Assembly (NCBI GenBank): GCA_000827325.1
Contig: KN832870.1
Coordinates: 2,418,001-2,482,000, forward strand
Reading direction: 5' to 3'
Length of the DNA: 64,000 nucleotides
Source of the DNA: Oidiodendron maius Zn
Taxonomy: Eukaryota > Ascomycota > Leotiomycetes > Myxotrichaceae
Position 1 is the first letter of the stretch; every line of letters begins with the position of its first letter. Positions 54,364 through 64,000 of this stretch are shown here, in pieces. A program made the position numbers and the translations under genes. The notes beneath the pieces are model-generated. The model had not been told where the DNA came from. It was given only the letters and a program-made list of their open reading frames with translations, and ran no database searches.

Positions 54364-57130
54364 CTAGATCCAGAAACTGGAACTCCTTGTGCCCCTTATA
54401 CTCACAGCCAAATTGTCCTTTATGGGTCTCCTCTGGCCTGGTAGCAACACCCTATCGTCATGAAAGGTCTCTCGTGACCGTGGCTGGTTATTATCGTTCT
54501 CAGAGGCGAGATTAATTTCCTTGGTCTGGTAATTCATTCTTGGAAGCGTGCTCGGAAGATGACTGAGAAAACTATTCTCCTTTCCAGTGTTTGATAGCAA
54601 TTCGGGAGGAAAACCTTGCCATGGTTTTAAGTTGGTGTTTTTCTCTTCATGGGAAGCCTCAAAGGAGGACAAAGCGGTACGGCTGCCTTCTAATGGAACT
54701 ATTGTGTCGGCAATCGAATGACAAAGTCGTGCATTCCATTCATCAATATCTATGAGCCCAGAAGGGCACCAAGACATAAGAGAAAACTCCCCTTGGTTAT
54801 CGTCGTGAATACTGCCTGTGGCGGTTTTCTGTGTATGGTTCGTCAAGTCCTCGCTAGCAATTGATTTACATTCCTTATCTTTTGAGAGTGGTTCAGGTGG
54901 GCTTAATTGTCCTGCAAGAGAGGAATCTGGAGCAATTTGTGGCATTAAGCCGCTTGACTTAGTCTCACTCTTATCCATCTTCTCATAGCTTGAGTAATTC
55001 TGCCTGGAAAATGGTGTGACCCTCTGGAGTTGTGGGAGTCTAGGCGCAGAACTAACACGTCTCCAAAACGGAGTTGATTGATCTGGGAGAACCGCTGCTA
55101 TTGCTCTGCGAGAAGGCAGAGTGTCTGCCTTGGTTCGAGGTAGTGGTCTTATGAGTGCATCTGCTAGAACTGCCGTATTTAGGACATCGATACTGGATCG
55201 GTCGAGTTGTGCGTAGGAGCTCTCTTCATCACTGGCCTTAACGTTGGGGTATTGAGTATTGTCATTATTATTGCTAAGCTCGTCGGCCCTATCCATGGTA
55301 CATGCCTTGCCTTGGCGTGGTGTCTTAGCTGACACCTTTCGTCTCCTCAATGTTGGTGGGATTGATGGGCGTACGGACGCCGCTTTGCGAGGAGAGACTG
55401 GGACGGCAAAGCCACGCTGAGCATAGCCATACAGCAGTGTGATGCAATCAGCAGGGATTCTGCTCTCTGTTCGAGGTGACCGATTGCGAGAATTGAAGTA
55501 GTCACATCTGTCGCGGCTGAGATTTTGGAGAAGGGCGCCTATAATGTCATCAAAAGTAACGATTCCAATGGGCTTGAGTGACAATATACCGGTAGAGGCT
55601 TGACTATGGCCATGGGCGGCATCGATATTGGAGCGCACTGAGTTTTCGACAGATCCGGGTCCTGTAATTGATGATGTAACTTGCAGTTGTTTCTTTCCGG
55701 AGGTCGCCCAACGTACTGCTCGAAATGCAGAATTTTCTTTGGACGAGGATTCCAGGCCGAGTTGCGAGGGATTCTGTGGCTTCGATAGCTTCGGTGGCTT
55801 CGGCACTACAATTGCCATTCTATTATAAGTCAGCTAATGGTAGCTCTACTCTGTCCGCCTTATATCGAGTTGTTTCCTCACCCTGACACGCCAAGTTGAA
55901 AGACCCTAAGGAGATCGTACACTGGCATATCCTCATGTATTATTAGCAGCGGATACAAGGTAAGATCTTTAACGGTGATTTCCCTAGTTGGTGATTTGTG
56001 CTTTTCTCTAATCTCCACGCCGACTAGATCCTGGCAATTATTAGCAAGACTAATCATAGGGTTTGCAGTTGAGCATCTGATTTTGCTCACTTTGACATGC
56101 AGAAAACCAAAAATTAATTTCCCTTCCAGCCTATATATTGCTGTAGCAGGGTCGCCTTCAGTTTCATGGGATTCTTGGTCCCCGATGACTGGAATACGGT
56201 TGTGTGACCAACTATTGACCATTTTAATGAAATTCTCGTCCACTATGTCGTCAATGTTAACGGATTTAACGTCTGGCCAGCGCACAACGAGTCCATGATG
56301 GATAATAAGGTCTGCTTTCTCCACATCTTTCTCATCGTCGGAATTGCTCTCCGGAACCAAAGTGATATCACCTCCAACTTTTCGCGAATCCAGATTTAGA
56401 GCTCCAAGCATGACTCGGGCAGTGTCCGAGCCAATCCCCCCACCCTTATTTGCAGTCAACTCGTGATATTTAATTATGCCTGCCATCTCCTCGTTGGTAA
56501 ATAGGCCATGCCCCTCGTTCTGCCCCGCAATGGTATCAAGAAGTCGTGCAAGAGGGTAGCTAACAATCCCGGTGAGCCACATGCAACTCCATACCAGAGG
56601 CGAGCAATAGTAACCCCATGTAATAGCTTGCCTTGGGATCGTGTATTGGGGGAGAATCTCTGCAAATAGTGCCATGGATAACGTTGAAAGCAGGATAGGG
56701 GCCCACTGGTGATTACCGTGCCAGAGGCTTTGGATAAAAAAGGGCAGAGACTCGCCGCAAGCAACGGAGGAAATGATCAACGAACCTGAAGGCGTCAGTC
56801 ACCTGGCTTTTGAATAAGTTATATAAGATCTCTTACATAGCATCCAAGTGGAATGAGATTTGATCTTTCCTACTACAAGGGCTTGATGACTGGGGCGCGT
56901 TAGTATGAAAGTTCAGGGAGGAGTAAACAAGTTTCAAACCGTTGTCTTGCTATTCCTGTCACACTTCTGATTTGCAGCAACGTTGAATCGAGCCCACCAA
57001 GGGCAAGAGTTAAGCCGGCTAGCAAGGAACAGAGAGTCAACAGAGTGAGTGCAAGAGCAGCCATTCCACACCAGGCAAGTCCATGGTAGACAGTGTAGGT
57101 ATATAGTCGCGACTCCACTGGGAACGACAT
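54364..57130 (-). CDS. CNNM/Mam3-like DUF21-CBS membrane protein
   Basis: Five exons (56940-57130, 56837-56889, 56091-56785, 55882-56030, 54364-55819) give about 847 residues. A DUF21 domain with several membrane segments opens the protein: MAALALTLLTLCSLLAGLTL, then ESLPFFIQSLW, ILLSTLSMALFAEILPQYTI and the WGYYCSPLVWSCMWLTGIVS segment. After the acidic-helix region (FTNEEMAGIIKYHELTANKG) comes the CBS-pair region: LGALNLDSRKVGGDITLVP, WSHNRIPVIGDQ, LIFGFLHVKDLVGVEIRE and LLRVFQLGVSGMAIVV. The last about 480 residues are disordered and Ser/Pro-rich. The family includes yeast Mam3 and animal cyclin-M proteins, linked to magnesium and other divalent-cation homeostasis at vacuolar or plasma membrane. 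The intron-rich 5' half and one huge last exon are usual for fungal members. Confidence 0.88.
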
Positions 57131-57658
57131 GCTTGGGAACTAAAGAGATGCCTCGGGTGCTAAAAGAAAAGTAGCGCTGATGGGCCTTCGAATCTATATA
57201 TACTTGAGAAGATGTAGAAGCGATAATTATGCATCCACAGTTGAAGGCTTTGGGAAAGAGAGTTGGCCACTTGTCAAGCTGTTTATGCCCCATAGGCCTG
57301 GAAAGACGTGCCCAAGGGAAGGAACGAATGAGATAAACACTCCTGCCATTTTATCAGGAATCTGTAATCTTACGACCATAGCACAAAATTCACAAAGTAT
57401 AGCCTCCCGACTCAAGAAATACAGGATCAAAATCATGGCAACGCAATTTTATGCAAATAACGCCGTCTATCGCAAGGACAGTGTTCAGTAGAAGTTACAC
57501 GCAAGAATGGAGATCACCATGAGTCCCATAAGCTTATTGCAGCTCCAGATTTTCTCACCCGACGCCCAAAAGATCCTGCCCAATGCATGCAATCCTACGA
57601 TTCGACTAATGCCCAGTAATTTCCCGCAGATTTGGAGGTATCAAACTCAGCGAATAAC
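57131..57658. other. Intergenic: promoter of CNNM-like gene and 3' flank of RNA-binding gene
   Basis: About 530 bp. No gene supported. Confidence 0.5.
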
Positions 57659-59205
57659 TTATTCTCCCCGCGGCCGCTTAGCTCCATGTGGATTTTGCCA
57701 GTCGCCTCCAGCAGCTTGATTCTGTTGGAAAAAGGCTGGATTGAAATGGGGTTGAAGGTTTTGGAAACCGCCACCGCCTACAGGATATTAGCATGTCTCG
57801 GATTGTGCAATCTGCCATTTGTAGCATGGAAAAGGGCAATGAGATGTGCATATCGAAGTAACTTGAAATGCAACCGTCAAGCAGAGAAGTGCTGACGTTT
57901 GGATCAAGAGTCATGAGAGAAAAAGAGAAACGGCTGCGTTGCTTGCCGAAGTATGTTCCTTGCCATGCTTCAACTGGTCGTAGAGCGTCTGGGTGGAATG
58001 ATTTAGGACAAGCCAGTTCGTACCTTGCATACCTCCACCCATCTGGGCCATATTCATGGGCATGCCTCCCATGGGTCCTCCCATACCGGCCATTGGCATA
58101 CCAGCCATGGGCATACCGCCCATCATTCCATTGGCCATGCCACCTCTCCCACCCCTCATCCCTCCCGGACTACCTCTCATGCCACCCATCATTCCGCCGC
58201 GGTTAAATCCCGCGCCGTATTGGCCACCCAAGGAATTTCCGGGGAAGCCGCCCATGGGAGAACCGTATCCTCCACCCATGTTGCTCATTCCAGGCCCAGA
58301 GAAGTTCCGATTAAAATTATTAGCATTCATATTGTTGTTCATTCCTCCACGGCTGGCATTGTAACCAATAGTCCGCCCTCGGAAATTTCCACCAAAGTTT
58401 TGATTGCCTCGATCATTGCTGAAGCCGCCTGAAGTAGTACGATTGCTCTGGCTGTCCTTGCTAGCGCGCGTAGGGGCATCTTTGGGTAATGTCCTGAAAG
58501 GGTTGACGTTTGGATTCGAGTAGGTGACGGTATGCTTCTTGGCATATTGCTGACCCTCTCCAAATGCATCGATCTTGTGCTTAGCTGCAGTAGCAGCCTG
58601 TTGTGAAGTGAACTCAACATATGCTTGACTTGAGGATGTTATTAATAACGTCCCTTCTCATGGCTACAAGCTTCAACTTACCCTTTACTCTTGCCATTAA
58701 CTTTGTGTTCTGAGAAGGTTATTTCCTTGAGTTCATCCTCGACCTGTGCCTGGTTAATCCAGCCTCTGATATCATCGTCAGTATTCCACCAGTGTAGTTC
58801 CGATATCAACAATGCAGTTGTCGCCCCAGGATCTATGGGTCGATCATCAGAGCCTTCCTTTCTCTTTACTCCTTGTTGTTGCGGGGCTTGCTTTGGGATA
58901 CTTAAGACGCCGTGACCAGATTCATCCGTGCTTTTTATCTGTTGTTGTTGTTGTTGTTGCTGCTGGCCGTCTGTCTTCTCAAGGTCCTCATCGCCGACTT
59001 TGATGTCTACATAATCATCATCTTTGTCCTCGTCCTTCACGAGAGTTGCATCATGATCGGCACCGTTCGTGCCTGCTTGCTCAACTATGTCACTTGCTTG
59101 CTCAATGCCATCGATCTTCACGTCACCTTCCTCATCCTTCTTAAATGGGCCTTCTTCAGTATTGGCGTCGCCATAAATGTCGATATCGAATTCGTCGTCA
59201 GCCAT
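57659..59205 (-). CDS. CPSF6/CFIm68-like RRM protein
   Basis: Three exons, 58682-59205, 58024-58628 and 57659-57777 (after a 246-nt intron), give about 415 residues. The acidic N-terminus MADDEFDIDIYGDANTEEGP is followed by a run of nine Gln near residue 80. One RRM spans about 125-205 and crosses intron 1. It starts ALLISELHWWNTDDDIRGWI and continues KVNGKSKGQAYVEFTSQQAA, closely like the RRM of CPSF6, the large subunit of pre-mRNA cleavage factor Im (ALYIGNLTWWTTDED there). The rest is low complexity, rich in Gly, Met and Asn with RGG-like pieces, ending KRPRGE. It probably acts in nuclear 3'-end processing. Yeast lacks CFIm, so this is a filamentous-fungal trait. Assignment to CPSF6 rather than another single-RRM factor rests on the WW-T-D-D motif. 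Confidence 0.82.
58939..58965. repeat. CAG/CAA-type trinucleotide run coding for polyglutamine
   Basis: Plus strand reads CTG(TTG)n(CTG)n; on the coding minus strand it gives nine consecutive Gln codons, mixed CAG and CAA, in the CPSF6-like protein. Confidence 0.85.
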
Positions 59206-60564
59206 TTCGCCTGTCTAGATATTCAGCGTCTTGTAGATAATTGAGGAAGATCTGAATAGGTCTGTATTGTTTTAACTTGAGTTGATATTGAGCAACGAAC
59301 AAATGGTTCTGTAGAGTAGAGATAATGAGATCAGCTCGTGACAAAAACGGGAAATAGCAGACCCAGGCTCGTGCTAGCCATTGTAAAGATCTTTCATACA
59401 TGGGTAGAATACAAATACGTACACTCCTGAAACCATCAAAAACAACAGCTTTCAGAATCAATCTCAGAGGCCGGTGCCCTCTTCGAAAGAAACAGACGAA
59501 ATGGAGATGAAGACGAAGCTCTGTGCTTGCAGTCTTGGACACCACGGTTTGGTACAGGCCAAAGTCAAGCGCGGGCTGATATAAGGTATAGCACAAGCTC
59601 TAGCGCCATTAACGGAAGTAACACAGCCCTCTTGAAAGTCAAATAGAAGTTGTAGCAGTCTGCCTTCCCCAAAATCCCCTCTGCGCCACCTATTAACCCA
59701 ATGCAGCCTTATCACGAAGGTTGAAATACGCGTGGCCGAAAGTGGTTGGCTCGATCGATCCTGTTGCGAAGAGTAATCTATCGGGATACCGACCAAGTGA
59801 GCGCAAAAAGTCGGCCTTGCTGGCAAGCTGCCAGTACACAGAGAACGTCGATGGATTCCTGTGTTGTTGCGTTGCGCTTCATAGCTTGCCAATCGCGCGA
59901 CGATGAAGGACAGCTCGCTTACCCAGCGGCAAAATTCGATGGTCACGTGATTGCTCCTCGGCTCATCGCCGCTGGTTGAGCAGTCGGCCTACTCAGAATC
60001 CAACTTCCTGTCCAATTTAATAATTGTTCAGTGAGGGTGCTGTGATGAAGTATCCTCTATATGCCGCAGAACATGATATAGTTTTAGAGAGCTCACAGAG
60101 CACCTCATAAAGTGAAGTTATGCGACTCGACGAAAACGATTGGACATCTAAACTTTCCGGAGGGGACTGTAGACAGCAGTCTCTTTCTTACACAATTTAA
60201 TCCTCAATGTCTTTTTTTCTATATCTAAGGACATAAAGGTGGCGCTTTGACTGGACCCCAGAATATGGTGTAATTTCAGCCTGGCACGTTCCTTCTGCAT
60301 AGAGTTATTGGAAAACTATTTAGTTACATGTGTCAAATAAATTGGATTTCCCGGCATTCCAATGGTGCTTCAAAACGCCCGACCTTTACTAAATTTATGT
60401 TCGTTCATTCATCCTACTATATTCAATTGAAACAATGGCCAATAGTCGCTCAAGTATCCAAAGCACCTCCACTATGCACCATGTCTCGCCATTCATTCAT
60501 CTACAATACATGCCAAACAAGAACAAGGTCGGGCATGGGCATCGGCCAATAAGCCTACCTAGCC
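59206..60564. other. Gene-free region
   Basis: About 1.36 kb between the start of the CPSF6-like gene and the stop of the WD40 gene. A 160-codon minus-strand frame (59464-59946) is Cys/Ser/Arg-rich without domain features and probably chance. The left part should be the promoter of the CPSF6-like gene. Confidence 0.45.
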
Positions 60565-62835
60565 CTATTCATCATCATCTGGGATGGTGGTTCTCATGCC
60601 TCGGACGCCTCGCGCGCCTCGCATCCTCCTAGAGAATCGTGGCTCAGGCACTTCCGCATAAAATTCAGGATCAATCTCCAACTTGGGGTTAACACGAAGA
60701 CCCATCTTTGGCTCAGCTTCGTCATCTTCCGCACCATCATTCCATGAATGTATGCTGCAAGTTCCAGTCTCCATGCCATATCCATTCCAAGCAGATGCTG
60801 CCAGCAGTTAGTCTAGCACAAATAATCTGTATATAAAGTAGACACATACCGACAATCATAGGCGCACTAGGATGCCAGCTTGCATCTCTAACGCACGTAC
60901 TCCACATCGCATGGCCGCTCATCATCTCGTGTCCTCCATAAGGTGGTCGACTGTTTCGAGTACCTCCATACACGTCGACGGTTCCCGCCAGGGTTGCATC
61001 CATATTCCAAATATAGACCTTACCGTCTTCACTTCCTGAGTAAACGTATCTGGAGTTCGTGCTCCCAGGTGGAGAGAAGTGGCATCTGATTAACGTCCTC
61101 AATACGCGGTGGCCTCTAAAAGTGACTACAGAATTATCCTTGGGATGGCGATACCAGTCATCTTCGTTATAAGTCGCCCAGCGATAGTCAAAATCGGATC
61201 TCCGGTAGCTGGGGTCGATATCACGGAATTCCCGAGGCGACATAACCATGCGAAGATCCCAAAGCTTCATGCTCTGTTCTTTACCATTACTAAGAATATA
61301 TCCTAGACAAGTCAGCTATGCTTCTCTTATGTTGAACACCACGACTCACGTCCATCCCCTTTGCTATCAATATATGTCAAACCCTCGATGTGGCCAACAA
61401 AAGCTCCAGCCTCTCGGCTATCACCCATACTGCGGGTATCCCAGACTTTGATAGTTGCATCGTCAGATCCAGAATATAAGATATGAGGTGAGGAGGAATC
61501 AGCGAAGCACACTGCATTAACATCCTTTTCGTGGCCTGAAATCCGATGTAGAGTTCGACGAGACTCGATATCATATACAACAATAGCACCACCCTCCGCA
61601 CCGGCAACTAACTCCCGCCCATCGCCCGAGAATCTAATAGACCATATAGCGAACGTGTTGCCATGACGGGTCCGAAATGCCATAGTACGTTGTCGGCCAT
61701 TCCCCATATCCGAGAGATCGAGATTATATGGGTCGCCTAGATCATTTGGATCCGTTGGTGCCAGGCAAACTGTACTCCGAATAGATGTATATGCAAGGTA
61801 TCTGTTGTCCGGACTTAACGAGGCATCTGTGAGCGTCCAATTCCCGAAGGGATACTCGACCGTCTTATAGTACCGCCAACTGTAAGGATTCGACGTATCG
61901 TACATCCGGACGCGGAAGTCCTTGTTAACAGAAAAGAAAAAGTTTCCATCCTCCGAAAATTGGCCAGAATAGACTGGTTGTTCGTAATGGATGATCGTAT
62001 CTGGGTTTGAAGCGGGTACCATACCCTAAGGGAGCCATTATCAGTCCAGTAGACGATGGTAGGATGGATGATGCCTCACCTGAGCCATAAGCCTCTGGTT
62101 TACCCTCTGCTGTGCATAGCCTTCAGTTGCCAATTCTCTGTCTAGAATTCTCATAGCCAATTTCTTTTTCCTTGAGTGATTTATAGAATTGACGGCCGGT
62201 ACTTCGTTCGACCCAAATACGCCAGAATTCATCAGCTCTATTCCCTCGTCGCTAGGAACTTTTGGAAATCTGTCTGGGTCTAGCCTCTCTGCTCTTCTCC
62301 TTCGCCCCGATAGGTAATTGTTGAAATCTTCATCGTCTTCATCTACATCATCAAATTCGTCGTCGTCTGTGGCAAAGCGGAAGAGCCTTCTGATTTCGGA
62401 ATTTGCAAGCAACCGTAGAATCTGTCTTCTTTGCCGAGCGGCTTCGAATCGAAATATGAGTAATAAGGTCTGAAATAAGGTAAATATGAAGTAGGGCTCA
62501 CTTCGTTCTCTTTGCGTCGTGTCATCTTCCTCGTCGTCGGCCATGGCGACGTGAATCTGGATGCCGTTGTAATGCAGGATAGCTAGGTATGAAGGTTTAG
62601 TGTGGGATGCCAGGAGTAAATGGTTGTGCAACTCACTTTCATTTCCGCCATTATCTTGCAGACCTTCTTCCTCGTCAAGAAACCTTTCTAGGAAATCCTC
62701 GTCGCTTTGATTGTCGCCCTCCTCTTCCGTAGGAGGCTCGTAGTCCATATCATCGCTGTCGGTATGGCCGGCAGTTGCGTCATCACGCCCGTCCACGGCG
62801 TGGTCTTGCAGCTGTCTGCTGCCCGAATCAGCCAT
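60565..62835 (-). CDS. DCAF11/WDR23-like WD40 protein
   Basis: Six exons (62637-62835, 62502-62582, 62080-62441, 61350-62025, 60850-61302, 60565-60797) give about 667 residues. The acidic N-terminus (DDMDYEPPTEEEGDNQSDED) precedes RQRRQILRLLANSEIRRLFR, then at least five WD40 repeats: QPVYSGQFSEDGNFFFSVNK, ASLSPDNRYLAYTSI, WSIRFSGDGRELVAGAEGGA, DATIKVWDT after VNAVCFADSSSPHILYSGSD, MKLWDLR, and GSEDGKVYIWNM. The layout matches DCAF11/WDR23 and plant LEC14B, substrate receptors of CUL4-DDB1 ubiquitin ligases; a role in protein turnover is inferred. Two introns near the 5' end (54 and 60 nt) are multiples of three without in-frame stops, so unspliced forms would also be translatable. I removed them because the insert is Phe/Leu-rich and has good splice signals. 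Confidence 0.88.
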
Positions 62836-63065
62836 AATGAATAGATTCGAAGAGGCCAGACGGGCATAAATATTAGAAAATTCATAAATGTGGACGGAGA
62901 AGGGCGTTTTCCTGGATTACTTATCCCACCTTGCGCTTATCGGTAGCGACTTTGCTTATCCATCCCGCTGGAGTTAAAAGGATCGGAGATACTGCGTCTG
63001 CCGAAGCTGTAAGTAGGTAGCATTCTCATACAGCCGCTATACTCATAGAATCACACCTTTCATCA
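62836..63065. promoter_or_regulatory. Short divergent promoter of the WD40 gene and COQ4
   Basis: Only 230 bp separate the two start codons, so both genes must be driven from overlapping promoter sequence. Confidence 0.6.
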
Positions 63066-63990
63066 ATGGCACTCTCCCTCTGCCATTCAGCCTTACGGCG
63101 AGCTCTCCCACGAGAGATACTGGTGGCCTGCTCTATATCCATCAGCCAGCGGCCATTCAGCGTGCTCAATCGCCCGCCGCCGAATTATTCTGGCCATGTT
63201 CCGCTGACCAAGGTTGAGCGCGCTGGACTGGCAGTTGGGTCTGCCGTCATGTCTCTGGTTAATCCTTACCGAGCAGGTATATATACTCACTGGATTCCTC
63301 GAATATTCGCTGACGGCTGTGGTAGACTTGATAGCAGCTCTTGGAGAAGCTACAGCAACACCGTACTTCATCTACCGCTTAAGAGACGCCATGTTGGCCT
63401 CCCCCACAGGCCGGCGGATCCTTCGAGACCGTCCACGGATGACATCCCAGACACTATCTATGCCATATCTCCGTGCCTTGCCTGAAAATACTGTAGGACG
63501 AGCATATGCAGATTGGTTGGACAGAGAAGGGGTGTCGCCAGATACGCGAGATAATGTGCGATATATTGACGACGAGGAGTGCGCGTACGTCATGCAACGT
63601 TATCGCGAGTGTCACGATTTCTTTCATGCTATCACTGGTTTGCCCATTATGATAGAAGGTGAGATTGCGGTCAAAGCATTCGAGTTTGCGAATACCCTTC
63701 TTCCCATGACCGGGCTGAGCTTGTTTGCTATGACGAAGCTGAAGCCCGCCGAGAGGAGGCGGTTTTTCACCATATACGGGCCCTGGGCAATACGAAATGG
63801 ACTGCGAGCGGAAGAAATGCTTAACGTTTATTGGGAGGAGCAGCTAGAAAGAGATGCTGACGGGCTCAGAGCAGAGTTAGGTATTGAGAAGCCGGTGGAT
63901 ATGAGAGATATACGAAAGAGAGAACGGGCAAGGAGAAAGGCGGAAAAAGAGGCTATGGAACGGTCTAGAGACAGTCTGGGTATCAATTGA
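63066..63990 (+). CDS. COQ4: COQ4, ubiquinone biosynthesis protein
   Basis: Two exons, 63066-63276 and 63326-63990, joined over a 49-nt intron, give about 291 residues. COQ4 is a peripheral inner-membrane protein on the matrix side. It organises the coenzyme Q synthesis complex and takes part in ring decarboxylation and hydroxylation. The N-terminus ([19 protein letters not shown]) is an Arg-rich mitochondrial presequence. Family blocks are [39 protein letters not shown] and [17 protein letters not shown]. The zinc-binding signature HDxxH-x11-E is intact as [17 protein letters not shown] near residue 165. The C-terminus is a Lys/Arg/Glu helix ([19 protein letters not shown]). The stop lies 10 bases before the window edge. 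Confidence 0.95.
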
Positions 63991-64000
63991 TACCCGGCAT

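Noticed and set aside
59464-59946. Minus-strand frame of 160 codons
   Set aside because: Composition is like other random frames here, with no membrane, signal or domain pattern and no plausible splice partners.

Overview
This window is nuclear DNA of a filamentous ascomycete (Pezizomycotina). Protein-coding genes carry many short GT-AG introns, mostly 45-70 nt, and the gene set is typical of that group: a GPI-anchored aspartic protease, a DUF3433 membrane protein, a NACHT STAND protein, an SAD-1/Rdp1-type RNA-dependent RNA polymerase and a BAHD acyltransferase. The differences between copies of a dispersed repeat look like repeat-induced point mutation. I cannot name the species or order from sequence alone. 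I rebuilt exon structures by hand. Every multi-exon model gives a reading frame divisible by three, but individual splice sites may be off by a base or be alternatives. I saw no tRNA, rRNA or CRISPR array.

Layout. 1-13 kb: aspartic protease (-), an RBM5/10-like splicing factor (-), molybdopterin synthase large subunit (+), a hypothetical protein (-) and a DUF3433 membrane protein (-). 13-25 kb: glycerophosphoinositol-type MFS permease (-), membrane-anchored thioredoxin (+), the copper chaperone SCO1 (-), a large coiled-coil protein of unknown role (-), a 2OG-Fe(II) oxygenase (-) and the mitochondrial protein AIM11 (+). 25-37 kb: a 1.7 kb gene-poor stretch, the exosome cofactor LRP1/C1D (-), a ketopantoate-reductase-like protein (+), a twin-CX9C mitochondrial protein (+), D-lactate dehydrogenase (-) and ribosomal protein eS4 (-). 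37-42 kb: a nested inverted repeat, then the RNA-dependent RNA polymerase (+).

42-54 kb is the accessory part. It holds a BAHD acyltransferase (-), a metaxin-like glutathione transferase (-), a NACHT NTPase (+) bracketed by two inverted copies of a 39-bp repeat, a 2.4 kb gene-poor stretch and an eight-exon gene of unknown function (+). 54-64 kb returns to housekeeping genes: a CNNM/Mam3 DUF21-CBS protein (-), a CPSF6-like RNA-binding protein (-), a DCAF11-like WD40 protein (-) and COQ4 (+).

The genes are not one pathway. Mitochondrial functions recur (SCO1, AIM11, CX9C protein, DLD1, COQ4), as do RNA-processing ones (RBM5-like, LRP1, CPSF6-like, RdRP). The best candidates for new biology are the repeat-bracketed NACHT gene, the inverted repeat upstream of the RdRP, and the unrecognised gene at 51.3-53.7 kb.
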